Below, piece by piece: positions 1 through 8,532 of a stretch of 64,000 nt of DNA. A model generated the notes under the pieces. It worked only from the letters and a program-made list of their open reading frames with translations. It was not told where the DNA came from and ran no database searches. A program made the position numbers and the translations under genes. How positions within the stretch are numbered: the stretch's first letter is position 1; each line of letters opens with the position of its first letter. The DNA is from Thermoplasmata archaeon (lineage in GTDB: Archaea; Thermoplasmatota; Thermoplasmata; Lutacidiplasmatales; UBA184), in contig DAHUYN010000009.1 of assembly GCA_027315165.1 (NCBI GenBank), positions 1 through 64,000 on the forward strand, in the 5' to 3' direction.

Positions 1-144
1 TGTGGCCCACTCCGGGATTGGCGGAAACGCTGGGCTCGCAGGCGCTCCGTGGCTCGGCTGAGACGCCATCCCAGCGGTTACCACGAACAAGACGAATAGC
101 GGCGAGATCAGGAGGAGCCGAACCCTGAAGGCCAACACAACCAT
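1..144 (-). CDS. Secreted or membrane protein, N-terminal fragment (cut by window edge)
   Basis: An open frame starts with ATG at 144 and runs leftward off the window; 48 residues are visible. They form a classic signal peptide: a short arginine-containing start (VLAFRVR), a long hydrophobic core (LLLISPLFVLFVVTAG), then a Pro/Ala/Ser-rich mature start. The product is therefore exported or membrane anchored. The rest of the gene lies outside the window, so its function cannot be named. Confidence 0.55.
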   Translation of the reverse strand, partial: MVVLAFRVRLLLISPLFVLFVVTAGMASQPSHGAPASPAFPPIPEWAT

Positions 145-298
145 CTCGACCGTCAGCCCCCCGAGGCCCTAAGACGCCTTCGGACCAGTGGGGCCCGCCA
201 CAACATGGCTGCCGATCCAAACAAAATCACACGAGGGCGGAAAGAATCACAGGTGGCGCCCATGAGGGGTTAAAATCCCAAAGCCCCCGCCTAGGACA

Positions 299-309
299 GT
301 TTCATATAG
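299..309 (+). promoter_or_regulatory. TATA-like box of thermosome gene
   Basis: The AT-rich stretch gtttcatatag stands out in GC-rich surroundings and is centred about 35 bases before the ATG at 340. This spacing suits a very short leader. Confidence 0.5.
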
Positions 310-339
310 AAGCGCTTGCTCCGCCAACGCGGTGGACGT

Positions 340-1962
340 ATGCTTCAGGGCACTCAAATCCTGGTGCTGAAGGAAGGGACCGAGCGGCAGCGCGACAAGA
401 GCGCGACGGGCAGCAACATCGCGGCGGCCCGGGCCATCGCCGACGCCGTCCGGACCACGCTCGGGCCGCGGGGCATGGACAAGATGCTCGTGGACTCGAT
501 GGGGGACATCACGATCACGAACGACGGGGTCACGATCCTCAAGGAGATGGACGTCGAGCATCCCGCCGCGAAGATGCTCGTCGAGGTCGCCAAGACCCAG
601 GACCAGCAGTGCGGCGACGGGACGACGACCGCCGTGGTCCTCGCGGGCGAGCTCCTCAAGCGGTCGGAGACGCTCATCGAGCAGAACGTGCACCCGACCG
701 TGATCACGCGCGGCTTCCAGATCGCCGTACAGGAGGCCGAGCGCCTTCTCTCGAAGGAGATCGGCATCCCGGTGAAGGCCTCCGACGAGGAGGTCCTTAT
801 CGACTGCGCCCGGACCGCGATGGGCTCGAAGGGGGTCTTCGGCTCCCGGGATGAGCTCGCGAAGATCGCGGTCGTGGCCGTTCAGAAGGTCCTCGAGCAG
901 CGCGGCGACCGGGTCGTCGCCGACGTCGACCAGATCAAGGTCGAGAAGCGCCACGGCGGGACGATCGCCGACACGCAGCTCATCGACGGGATCCTCATCG
1001 ACAAGCAGCGCGGCCACACGCGCATGCCGCGCGAGGTCCACAACGCGAAGATCGCCCTCCTCAACTCCGCCCTCGAGATCAAGAAGACCGAGATCGAGAG
1101 CAAGATCGCGATCAAGAACCCGAACCAGATCCAGAGCTTCCTCGACGAGGAGGACCGGACCTTCCGGCGGATGGTCGAGTCGATCAAGGCGACCGGCGCC
1201 AACGTCGTCTTCTGCCAGAAGGGGATCGATGACGTGGTCCTCCACTACCTCGCCAAGGACGGCATCTACGCCGTGAAGCAGGTCAAGGAGAGCGACCTCC
1301 AGAAGCTCGCCCGCGCCACCGGGGCGAAGATCGGAACGGGTCTCAAGGACCTCAGCGCGCAGGACCTCGGGACCGCCGCCCTCGTCCAGGAGAAGAAGGT
1401 CGGCGAGGACGACATGACGTTCATCACCGGCTGCGCGAACCCCCGCTCGGTCTCGATCCTGATCCGCGGCGGGACGGAGCACGTGACCCAGGAGGTCGAG
1501 CGCTCGCTCCAGGACGCGCTCAAGGTCGTCGCGAGCGTACTCGAGGACGGCGTCGTCTGCGCCGGCGGCGGCGCGACGGAGATCGAGCTCGCCGTCCGGC
1601 TCCGGAAGTTCGCTCCGACGGTGGGAGGCCGTGAGCAGCTCGCGGTCGAGGCCTACGCGCAGTCCCTCGAGGCGATCCCGTGGGCGCTCGCCGAGAACGG
1701 CGGCTACGACTCGATCAACGTCCTGATCGCGCTCCGCGGCGCCCACGAGGGGCCGCACGCGAACAAGCTGGTCGGGCTCAACCTCGCCGACGGCCAGGCG
1801 GCGGACATGTGGAAGCTCCGCGTCATCGAGCCGCTCCGCGTCAAGCGCCAGGCCCTCTCCTCGGCGGCCGAGGTGGCGACGATGATCCTCCGGATCGACG
1901 ACATCATCGCCTCGAAGAAGAGCGGTCCGGCGCCCCCGTCGCCGGGCGGCCACGACCACTGA
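340..1962 (+). CDS. thsA: Thermosome subunit (group II chaperonin)
   Basis: ATP-driven cytosolic chaperonin subunit that assembles into double rings and folds proteins. The 540 residues match the usual family length. Visible motifs are the N-terminal phosphate-binding region around [21 protein letters not shown], and the nucleotide-binding [15 protein letters not shown]; the equatorial GGG of [12 protein letters not shown] lies near residue 415. The C-terminal tail is short (SPGGHDH) and lacks the Gly-Met repeat of many archaeal subunits. An in-frame ATG exists at 316, but the start at 340 matches the second thermosome (both begin MLxGT) and fits the TATA box. The paralogue at 38.2-39.8 kb probably co-assembles with it. 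Confidence 0.97.
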   Translation: MLQGTQILVLKEGTERQRDKSATGSNIAAARAIADAVRTTLGPRGMDKMLVDSMGDITITNDGVTILKEMDVEHPAAKMLVEVAKTQDQQCGDGTTTAVVLAGELLKRSETLIEQNVHPTVITRGFQIAVQEAERLLSKEIGIPVKASDEEVLIDCARTAMGSKGVFGSRDELAKIAVVAVQKVLEQRGDRVVADVDQIKVEKRHGGTIADTQLIDGILIDKQRGHTRMPREVHNAKIALLNSALEIKKTEIESKIAIKNPNQIQSFLDEEDRTFRRMVESIKATGANVVFCQKGIDDVVLHYLAKDGIYAVKQVKESDLQKLARATGAKIGTGLKDLSAQDLGTAALVQEKKVGEDDMTFITGCANPRSVSILIRGGTEHVTQEVERSLQDALKVVASVLEDGVVCAGGGATEIELAVRLRKFAPTVGGREQLAVEAYAQSLEAIPWALAENGGYDSINVLIALRGAHEGPHANKLVGLNLADGQAADMWKLRVIEPLRVKRQALSSAAEVATMILRIDDIIASKKSGPAPPSPGGHDH

Positions 1963-2045
1963 GGTCGCGGTCGGCCCCGGCGCGAACCCCTTCCCCGCTT
2001 CGGCGGTCGCGCCCGCTCGCCCCCGTCGCCGGCGCGGGGCGAAGG

Positions 2046-2054
2046 CTTCATAAC
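2046..2054 (+). promoter_or_regulatory. TATA-like box
   Basis: cttcataac is centred 31 bases before the ATG at 2081, with no ribosome-binding site in between. It fits a leaderless transcript. Confidence 0.45.
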
Positions 2055-2080
2055 GCACCATCGGTAGGCGCGCCGCGTCC

Positions 2081-2482
2081 ATGCGCACCAAGCAGGTCGA
2101 CGGGGTGCTCCGGCTGGACGTCGTCGCTCTCGAGCCCCGGCCGGCGATCTACCTCGCCTACGACGGGCTCGGCGGCCTCTCCCAGCGGCCGCTCCTCCGC
2201 GACCTCGTCGAGGAGATCCAGCGCAAGAGCGCGGAGTCGTTCCCGCAGTTTCTCGACTCCCTGCGACGGCACCGCTCGGGGCAGGTCCACGTCTACTTCT
2301 CCGACTACGTGAGCTACGGCATCGGCGGCGGCGACGCCACGGCCGAGTTCTTCTTCGGCACCTTCCTCCTCCTGCACCAGCCGGCCCATGAGGGGAACGG
2401 CGCCCCGCCCGAGCCCGAGCAGCTTCTCCTCCTGCGGCCCGGCGGCGTCGAGCGGCTCCCCCTCGAGGGGTTCCCGCACTAG
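2081..2482 (+). CDS. Conserved-looking hypothetical protein, 133 aa
   Basis: A soluble 133-residue protein with no motif I can name. It lies between thermosome and lysS on the same strand, with its own TATA-like box. The sequence has a mixed alpha/beta look (LRLDVVALEPRPAIYLAYDGL, QVHVYFSDYVSYGIGGGD). No membrane segment or metal-binding cysteines are present. Codon use matches the neighbours, so it is probably a real gene; function unknown. Confidence 0.7.
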   Translation: MRTKQVDGVLRLDVVALEPRPAIYLAYDGLGGLSQRPLLRDLVEEIQRKSAESFPQFLDSLRRHRSGQVHVYFSDYVSYGIGGGDATAEFFFGTFLLLHQPAHEGNGAPPEPEQLLLLRPGGVERLPLEGFPH

Positions 2483-2505
2483 GTTTCGCCTCCGAGCCCC
2501 GCCCC

Positions 2506-2515
2506 AAAGCTTTTC
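2506..2515 (+). promoter_or_regulatory. TATA-like box of lysS
   Basis: aaagcttttc is centred 32 bases before the lysS ATG at 2543, the spacing seen repeatedly in this window. Confidence 0.4.
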
Positions 2516-2542
2516 GCCGCCGGGGCCCCCACGCGGAGGTCG

Positions 2543-4063
2543 ATGCCCGAGGAGTCCGAGTCCCACCTCCGCCGCTCCCGGCGGGCCAAGGTCGAGGACC
2601 TGCGGGCCCGCGGCGTCGACCCGTACCCGTACCGGTTCGCCGACCGGATCCCCGCCGTCGAGGCCGTCGCGCGCGGCACGCCGCTCGCCCCCGGCGAAAC
2701 GGCACCGGGTCCCGCCGTCCGGGTCGCCGGCCGTCTCCTCGCGCTGCGGAGCCACGGGAAGACCTCCTTCCTCGACCTCGAGGACCTCTCGGGCGCCATC
2801 CAGCTGCTCCTCTCCACGGAGACCCTCGGCGACGAGGTCTATCGGCGCTGGCTCGCGGACCTCGACCCCGGCGACCTCGTGGGCGCGGAGGGCCTCCCCG
2901 CGCGCACCCGACGCGGCGAGCCGAGCCTGCAGGTCCGGTCGCTGACGCTCCTCGCCAAGGCGATCGCCCCTCCGCCGGAGAAGTGGCACGGCCTCAAGGA
3001 CCCCGAGGAGCGGCTCCGGCGGCGCTACGTCGACCTCCTCGCCTCGCCGGAGACGCGGGCGCGCTTTCGGGCCCGCTCGCTGCTGCTGCGAGGGCTCCGG
3101 CGCTTCCTCGACGAGGAGGGGTTTCTCGAGGTCGAGACGCCGGTCCTCGGGCAGGTCGCGAGCGGAGCCGCGGCCGCGCCGTTCCGGACGCGGTCCAACT
3201 ACCTCGCTAGCGAGCTCCAGCTGCGGATCTCCCTCGAGCTCCACCTCAAGCGCCTCCTCGTCGGGGGTCTCGAGCGCGTCTACGAGGTCGGGCGGATCTT
3301 CCGCAACGAGGACTTGGACTCGACCCACTCGCCCGAGTTCACGATGATGGAGCTCTACTGGGCCTACGAGGACTACGGGGCGATGGCGGGCCTCGTCGAG
3401 CGCCTCTATGCCTCCCTCGCGGCCCGGCTCCCCGAGTGGCTTCCCGACTCGGCGGCGGCCCGCACCGCCCCCGAGACGTTCCGCCCCCCGTTCCGCCGCG
3501 TCGACTTCGTCGAGGAGCTCGAGGCCCGGAGCGGGATCTCCGACCTCCTGGGGCGGAGCCGGGAGGAGCTGCGGAGCCTCGCCCGAGGCGTCGGGGCGAC
3601 GGTGCCGGACGAGTCTCCCGCGGGGACGTTCCTCGACAAGCTGTTCGACCACTACGTCCTGCCGACGCTCGACCGGCCGACGTTCGTCTTCGACTTCCCG
3701 ACGGTGACGACGCCGCTCGCCAAGCGCCACCGCTCCCGCCCCGGCCGCGTCGAGCGGTTCGAGCTGTACTGCCGCGGCTACGAGCTCGGGAACGCCTACA
3801 CCGAGCTCAACGACCCCGAGGAGCAGGAGACCCGGTTCCGGGAGCAGCTCGCGGCGCGCGGCGAGGAGACCTACGCCTACGACGCCGACTTCGTCGAGGC
3901 GCTCCGGTACGGGATGCCCCCGGCGACCGGGCTCGGCATCGGGATCGATCGCATGATGATGGCGCTCGCGGGGATCCCGTCGATCAAGGACGTGATCCTC
4001 TTCCCCCTCGTCCGCGGCCGGCCGGGGGAGTCTTCGGTCGAGGGGCCTACAGGGCCGCCGTGA
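2543..4063 (+). CDS. lysS: Lysyl-tRNA synthetase, class II
   Basis: Charges tRNA-Lys with lysine using ATP. The 506-residue protein has an N-terminal OB-fold anticodon-binding domain (about 50-155) and a class II catalytic core. Motif 2 is FRNEDLDSTHSPEFTMMELY (about 253-272) and motif 3 is GLGIGIDRMMMAL near 470. Many euryarchaea use the unrelated class I LysRS, so the class II enzyme is a lineage trait or an old transfer. The end overlaps the tail of the convergent gene by 17 bases. The cognate tRNA-Lys(CUU) gene is 11 kb downstream. Confidence 0.96.
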   Translation: MPEESESHLRRSRRAKVEDLRARGVDPYPYRFADRIPAVEAVARGTPLAPGETAPGPAVRVAGRLLALRSHGKTSFLDLEDLSGAIQLLLSTETLGDEVYRRWLADLDPGDLVGAEGLPARTRRGEPSLQVRSLTLLAKAIAPPPEKWHGLKDPEERLRRRYVDLLASPETRARFRARSLLLRGLRRFLDEEGFLEVETPVLGQVASGAAAAPFRTRSNYLASELQLRISLELHLKRLLVGGLERVYEVGRIFRNEDLDSTHSPEFTMMELYWAYEDYGAMAGLVERLYASLAARLPEWLPDSAAARTAPETFRPPFRRVDFVEELEARSGISDLLGRSREELRSLARGVGATVPDESPAGTFLDKLFDHYVLPTLDRPTFVFDFPTVTTPLAKRHRSRPGRVERFELYCRGYELGNAYTELNDPEEQETRFREQLAARGEETYAYDADFVEALRYGMPPATGLGIGIDRMMMALAGIPSIKDVILFPLVRGRPGESSVEGPTGPP

Positions 4064-5084
4064 TCGCGCGCGAGCGGCGGCGATAGAGCAGCGTCAGGGC
4101 TCCGCCGCCAGCACCCGCGACGGCGAGCGTCGCGAGGTAGACGACGGCCGAGCCGTGCAGCAGCGTCGACGCGATCGGGGCGACCGGGGGCGCGAGCGCG
4201 AGGGCGGCCTCGCCGTGGACGAGCGAGGAGGCCGGGAGGCCGAGGACGACCTCCGCCGAGGTGTTCGAGACGGCCAGCGCGCCGACCGAGTAGGGGGCCG
4301 TCATGTTCGTCGTCGACACCGTCGGGCCCCAGGCGAGCGAGGCCATCGGACCGGTGGGCGTCACGCCGACGAGGCTCGAGAGCGAGGCATCCCAGACGAT
4401 CGTGCGGGCCGCGAGCGACTGGCCCGCACAGCCAGGGTCGGGGGTGCCGAGCGGATCCGTCGTGCAGGCGGCGAGCCCCGGGGCGTTCGGGGCGGTGAAG
4501 TGCAGCTCGATCGCGAGGAGGTCCCCCGCGTGGGCCCAGGGCCAGCCGGTGATCGTCCAGCCCAGGCGGACGCCGCTGCCGGCGCCGGGCGAGGCGAGCT
4601 GCGAGTAGGCGAGCGTGAGCGTCGTCGCGCCGACCAGGGCCCCGGCGGCCGGGCCCGGGCCCGAACTGCCCCAGAGGCTCGCGTAGGCGCTCCGAACGCC
4701 GAGCTCGGCCGTGAAGGAGACCGGCCCCTCGGCGAGGCTCGACGGCGCGCTGACGTTGAACCCCGCGCCGGCCGTCGGGAACGCCTCGGAGACGACCGTC
4801 GGTCGCGGGAGGCTCCCGGGGAGGAGCTCGTAGACGCCGTCGACCTGGAGCGTCGCCGTCACCGAGCGGTTCGCCTGCTGGTAGAGGTCGACCTGGGGGA
4901 ACGCATCCGGGAAGACGATGCTGACGGGGCCGTTCGTGAACGCCGACCACTGCACCGGCGGGTTGAGCGCCGGCGTCACCGGCGCCTCCGCCGACGCGAG
5001 CCCGCCGAGGGCGAGGGCGGAGAGCGCCAGGCCGGCGGCGAGGACCGCCGTCCAGCGCCCGAGGCGTCGTGACCTCCCGTTCAT
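4047..5084 (-). CDS. Secreted, C-terminally anchored surface protein
   Basis: 345 residues beginning at the ATG at 5084. The N-terminus is a signal peptide (twin-Arg-like RRLGR, then a hydrophobic Ala/Leu core ending near ASAEA). A Ser/Thr/Pro-rich extracellular part follows, then one C-terminal membrane helix (VVYLATLAVAGAGGGALTLL) and a basic tail (YRRRSR). This is the same architecture as the other large surface proteins in the window. No enzymatic motif is visible; likely a cell-envelope protein of unknown role. Confidence 0.75.
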   Translation of the reverse strand: MNGRSRRLGRWTAVLAAGLALSALALGGLASAEAPVTPALNPPVQWSAFTNGPVSIVFPDAFPQVDLYQQANRSVTATLQVDGVYELLPGSLPRPTVVSEAFPTAGAGFNVSAPSSLAEGPVSFTAELGVRSAYASLWGSSGPGPAAGALVGATTLTLAYSQLASPGAGSGVRLGWTITGWPWAHAGDLLAIELHFTAPNAPGLAACTTDPLGTPDPGCAGQSLAARTIVWDASLSSLVGVTPTGPMASLAWGPTVSTTNMTAPYSVGALAVSNTSAEVVLGLPASSLVHGEAALALAPPVAPIASTLLHGSAVVYLATLAVAGAGGGALTLLYRRRSRAITAAL

Positions 5085-5158
5085 GCGTCGGCCCCCGATC
5101 GCTGGAGCCAGCCGTGGGGGGTGAGTATAGCCGTTCCCGAACAGTCGTTGAAGCCGTG

Positions 5159-5704
5159 TCACGGATGCAATTCCGACCAGAACCGGAGGAACCGGTCCAC
5201 GGTCGTCTCGGCGAGGGGCGGGAACTCGAGGAGCACGCGGTGGACGAGCTTGGCGTCTTGGAGGTGGACCCGGCGCGTGGCCCCCTGCCCCTCTCGGGCG
5301 AGGAGCCCGGCCCCCTCGAGACGCTTGAGGTAGTACGACAGGTTCGGCCCGCTCGTGTCGAGCGCCTGGAGGAGCGTCGACGGCGGGGAGGGCCCTTCGA
5401 GGTAGAGGTGGAGGAGGAGCGCCCGGGGGAGCGGTTGTCGGAGGAAGGCGAGGACCGTCTGCTCGGGCGCGGGGATCGGGCCGTGCACGGTCTCGGAGAC
5501 CGACGGGTAGCAGCACTTGTAGCCCCCCTGGAAGCGGACCGCGACGAGCCCCTGGCGGCCCAGCCGGTAGAGGTGGTAGTCGAGCGTGCCGATCGGGATG
5601 TGCAGACGCCGTCGGATCTCGCGAAGGTGGACGCCGGGGTAGTGCTGGACGAAGGTGAGGAGCGCCTCGGCCCAGGTGCCGGTCCGGCTCGCCTCCGCCC
5701 TCAC
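5159..5704 (-). CDS. Transcriptional regulator with two winged-helix domains
   Basis: 181 residues. The first helix-turn-helix (about 12-65) reads LREIRRRLHIPIGTLDYHLY, the second (about 85-150) has STLLQALDTSGPNLSYYLKR. This tandem ArsR/MarR-like layout is common in archaeal regulators paired with a small membrane protein. Here the partner gene lies 13 bases upstream on the same strand. The pair probably senses a membrane or envelope signal, which is inference from context. Confidence 0.8.
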   Translation of the reverse strand: MRAEASRTGTWAEALLTFVQHYPGVHLREIRRRLHIPIGTLDYHLYRLGRQGLVAVRFQGGYKCCYPSVSETVHGPIPAPEQTVLAFLRQPLPRALLLHLYLEGPSPPSTLLQALDTSGPNLSYYLKRLEGAGLLAREGQGATRRVHLQDAKLVHRVLLEFPPLAETTVDRFLRFWSELHP

Positions 5705-5717
5705 GTGCCCCTCCCCA

Positions 5718-5990
5718 CTACCTCACGAGCGTCGCGACGAACAGGACCCCCAAGAGCACGGCCTCAAATAACGCCGAGACCAGCAGGAGGTCGGAGGGGC
5801 TCCAGCCGACGGTGAGCAGCCCGAGCCCGACGGCGACCCCCTGCAGGGTGATCAGCAGGAAGCCGCTCGCCACGAGCGCCATCCTCGGAGAGGGGGCGCG
5901 GCGGACGGCGAGGAGGGCCAGGGTCGTGAGGATCGCCCCGAAGGCGGCGATCCCCCCGTAGGCGATGGTCGTGATCGTGGCGGCGTCCAT
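5718..5990 (-). CDS. Small three-helix membrane protein (DUF7521-like)
   Basis: 90 residues with three predicted membrane helices (ITTIAYGGIAAFGAILTTLA; VASGFLLITLQGVAVGLGLL; LLLVSALFEAVLLGVLFVAT). Start ATG at 5990, about 32 bases from a TATA-like box shared with the divergent ABC transporter. It is followed closely by the winged-helix regulator gene. Such membrane-protein/HTH pairs are frequent in archaea. Function unknown. Confidence 0.75.
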   Translation of the reverse strand: MDAATITTIAYGGIAAFGAILTTLALLAVRRAPSPRMALVASGFLLITLQGVAVGLGLLTVGWSPSDLLLVSALFEAVLLGVLFVATLVR

Positions 5991-6017
5991 CGGCCGACGG
6001 CGAGAGCGACGGCGCCC

Positions 6018-6025
6018 GATTAAGA
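6018..6025. promoter_or_regulatory. TATA-like box between divergent genes
   Basis: gattaaga lies 32 bases from the minus-strand start at 5990 and about 35-38 bases before the apparent start region of the + strand ABC ATPase. One box, or two overlapping ones, could serve both directions. Confidence 0.4.
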
Positions 6026-6059
6026 GCGCGGCCGCAGTGGGCGCGGGAGGGGAGCGACG

Positions 6060-6863
6060 ATCGACGCGAACGCCGCACCGCTGACGGCCTCGCCCCCCCT
6101 CGAGGTCTCGGAGCTCGAGGTCCGCTACGGCGACCGCGTCGCGGTCTACCGGCTCACCCTCACGGTCCGTCCCGGCGAGGTCTACGGGCTCCTCGGGTCG
6201 AACGGCGCCGGGAAGTCGAGCACGATCAAGAGCGTCGTCGGCCTCGTGACGCCGACCGCCGGCCGGCTCCGCATCTTCGGGATCGACCCGGTGGCCGAGG
6301 GGACGCGCGCGAAGGCGCTCTTGGGCTACGTCCCCGAGTCGACGCTCCTGTTCGACGCGCTGACCCCGCGCGAGTTCCTCGAGTACGTCGCGAGCGTCCG
6401 CCGGCTTCCCGCGGAGGTCGCGCTCGCCCGGGCCCGCGACCACGTGCGGGCCTTCCAGCTCGAGGACGAGTTCGACCGGCCCCTCGCGACGCTGAGCAAC
6501 GGCACGCGGCAGAAGGTCGTCGTCATCGCCGCGCTCCTCCACGCGCCGCCGCTCCTGGTCCTCGACGAGCCGCTCAACAACCTCGACCCGAGGTCGGTGC
6601 GCATCGTCAAGGAGCTGCTCGCGCACTACGTCTCCGACGGGCGGCGCGGGGTCCTCTTCTCGACGCACACGATGGAGGTCGCGGAACAGCTCTGCCATCG
6701 CGTCGGCATCCTCGACCACGGCGAGCTCCTCGGCGAGGGCTCCGTCGCCGCGCTCCGCGAACAGATCGCCGAGGGGGACCTCCCCCTCGAGGCGATCTTC
6801 CTGCGTCTCACGCGCGAGGAGGAGGGCGTGCGCGATGCCGTCCGGACCCTCTCCAGGCATTAG
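6060..6863 (+). CDS. ABC transporter ATP-binding protein (no canonical start codon)
   Basis: Nucleotide-binding subunit of an ABC exporter. Walker A is GSNGAGKSS (about residue 48), the signature region is LATLSNGTRQKVV, Walker B is LLVLDEP, and the switch histidine is in FSTHTMEV. The frame is open from 6024, after an in-frame TAA at 6021, but has no ATG, GTG or TTG before Walker A. The listed start is the ATC at 6060, placed by the TATA box and by protein length; ACG at 6057 or CTG at 6081 are alternatives. A one-base error joining the GTG at 6037 is also possible. It overlaps the permease gene by 29 bases. Confidence 0.85.
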   Translation: MDANAAPLTASPPLEVSELEVRYGDRVAVYRLTLTVRPGEVYGLLGSNGAGKSSTIKSVVGLVTPTAGRLRIFGIDPVAEGTRAKALLGYVPESTLLFDALTPREFLEYVASVRRLPAEVALARARDHVRAFQLEDEFDRPLATLSNGTRQKVVVIAALLHAPPLLVLDEPLNNLDPRSVRIVKELLAHYVSDGRRGVLFSTHTMEVAEQLCHRVGILDHGELLGEGSVAALREQIAEGDLPLEAIFLRLTREEEGVRDAVRTLSRH

Positions 6864-8532
6864 CGAGGGCTGGCGCGAGGCCTGGCGCCTCTCGGAGCCC
6901 GCCTACACCGAGCTCGCCTTCCAGGCGATCTACGCGGTCCGGCAGGGGAACCTGCCGCCCGGGCTCCCGGCGGCCGAGGTCGCGCGGCGCGCCCGGCGAC
7001 GGGTCCGGCAGAGCAAGCTCCTCGTGAGCGGGCTGCTCGCGTTCTTCTCCCTCGGCCCGCTCCTCCTCGTCGACCCGGCGGTCGTCCACCTCTTCGTGCT
7101 GCCCTACGGCCTCTACCTCGCCACGGGGCTCGGCGCCGTCGTCGTCCTCGACATGATCCTCCTGTGGTGGACCGGCCTCCAGGTGCTGCCGTCGTTCCTC
7201 GCCTCGGGGGTCGTCCCGTTGTTGCGGAGCCTGCCGGTCGCGCCGCGGCTCCTCCGCCGCACGGCGCTCCTCCTCCTCGTCCGGCTGTTCGACGCCCCGG
7301 CGGCGACGTGTCTCGTCCTCACGCCGCTCGTCGCCGGCTACGCCCTCCGCTCCCCGTTGGCGGGACTGCTGCTCGTGCCCGCCGTCCTCGTGGGGATCCT
7401 GTTCGCCGTCGCGCTCGCGCTCGTCAGCGGCCGGTTCTTCGTCCGCCACGTCCAGGGGGCGCGGGGCGGCGGCCTGCGCACGTGGCTGCGATGGTCCTAC
7501 CTCGTCCTCTGGGCCGTGCCGGCGTTCGCGATGTACGGCTTCGTCGCCGTCGGCCCGGCGTTCCTGAGGTTCGTGGCGGCGCTGGCGCTCCAGGGGCCGA
7601 CGGGACTCCTCGACGCCGTATTCCTCGCCTTCCCGTTCTCCCTCACCGCGCTCCCGAGCCTCGGTCTCGGCCTGTCGACGACGGGCGCCGGCGCCGCGCT
7701 CGACCCGCTGGTCATCGCCGCCGGGACCCTCGGCTACACGGGCTTGGCCGTCCTCGTCGGGCTCTGGCTCCGGGCGGCCCCGCTGCGGCTCACCCTCGAG
7801 GCGCCCCACGCGCCGTCTCGAGGCTCCGGGGCGTCCGTCCGGATCGCCACGACCTCGGTGGCGCGGGCGATCGTGCGCAAGGACCTTCGGGTCGCCTCCC
7901 GCACCCCCGGCTTCGCCTTCCTCGTCCTCCTGCCCCTCCTCGAGTCGGCGGCCCTCGGCCTCTGGACGTTCGTCGCCGGGCCGGGGTCCTCGAACGTCCT
8001 CGGGCTGGCGAACGCCGCTGTCGAGTCGGCGGCCCTCCTCGCAACCTTCTTTGGCCCTGCCTTCTTCGCCATCGAGGTGATGGGCTACTCCTACACGCGG
8101 ACGCTCCCTCTGCCGGGCCGCTCGGTCCTCGAAGGGAAGGTCGGCCTCGTCCTCGGGGTCTACTCGATCGCGGCGCTGCTCGTGGTCGCGCTGACGCTCC
8201 CGCGGGTCTTCCAACCGGGGCTGTTCCTCGGCTTCGTCGTCGCCGAGCTGCCCGCGGTCGCGGCCGCCGCCCTCCTCGAATACTCCGTCCTCCTCGAGCG
8301 GGCTCGCTCGAAGGGGCTGCCCGTGACGAGCCTCTACGCGGGCGCCTGGTGGGCGGCGGCGGTCTCCGTGCCGGGGCTCCTCGAGTCGGGCACGCCGCTC
8401 GCCCTTTTCGCGGGGCTCCAGCGCGGCGCGACGGCCCCGTTCGCGCTCCCGGCGATGGCCCTCCTCGCCGTCGTCGAGCTTGCCCTCGTCCTCCCGTTCG
8501 CCCTCGCCGCCACCCGGGGGGAGTCCCGATGA
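6835..8532 (+). CDS. ABC transporter permease
   Basis: 565-residue membrane protein with about twelve hydrophobic segments. A soluble amino-terminal stretch precedes the first helices (LLVSGLLAFFSLGPLLLV). It overlaps the ATPase gene by 29 bases and ends in an ATGA overlap with valS. The pair forms an exporter of unknown substrate; a second, similarly organised pair is at 58.9-61.3 kb. Co-transcription with ValRS is suggested by the overlaps. Confidence 0.88.
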   Translation: MPSGPSPGISEGWREAWRLSEPAYTELAFQAIYAVRQGNLPPGLPAAEVARRARRRVRQSKLLVSGLLAFFSLGPLLLVDPAVVHLFVLPYGLYLATGLGAVVVLDMILLWWTGLQVLPSFLASGVVPLLRSLPVAPRLLRRTALLLLVRLFDAPAATCLVLTPLVAGYALRSPLAGLLLVPAVLVGILFAVALALVSGRFFVRHVQGARGGGLRTWLRWSYLVLWAVPAFAMYGFVAVGPAFLRFVAALALQGPTGLLDAVFLAFPFSLTALPSLGLGLSTTGAGAALDPLVIAAGTLGYTGLAVLVGLWLRAAPLRLTLEAPHAPSRGSGASVRIATTSVARAIVRKDLRVASRTPGFAFLVLLPLLESAALGLWTFVAGPGSSNVLGLANAAVESAALLATFFGPAFFAIEVMGYSYTRTLPLPGRSVLEGKVGLVLGVYSIAALLVVALTLPRVFQPGLFLGFVVAELPAVAAAALLEYSVLLERARSKGLPVTSLYAGAWWAAAVSVPGLLESGTPLALFAGLQRGATAPFALPAMALLAVVELALVLPFALAATRGESR

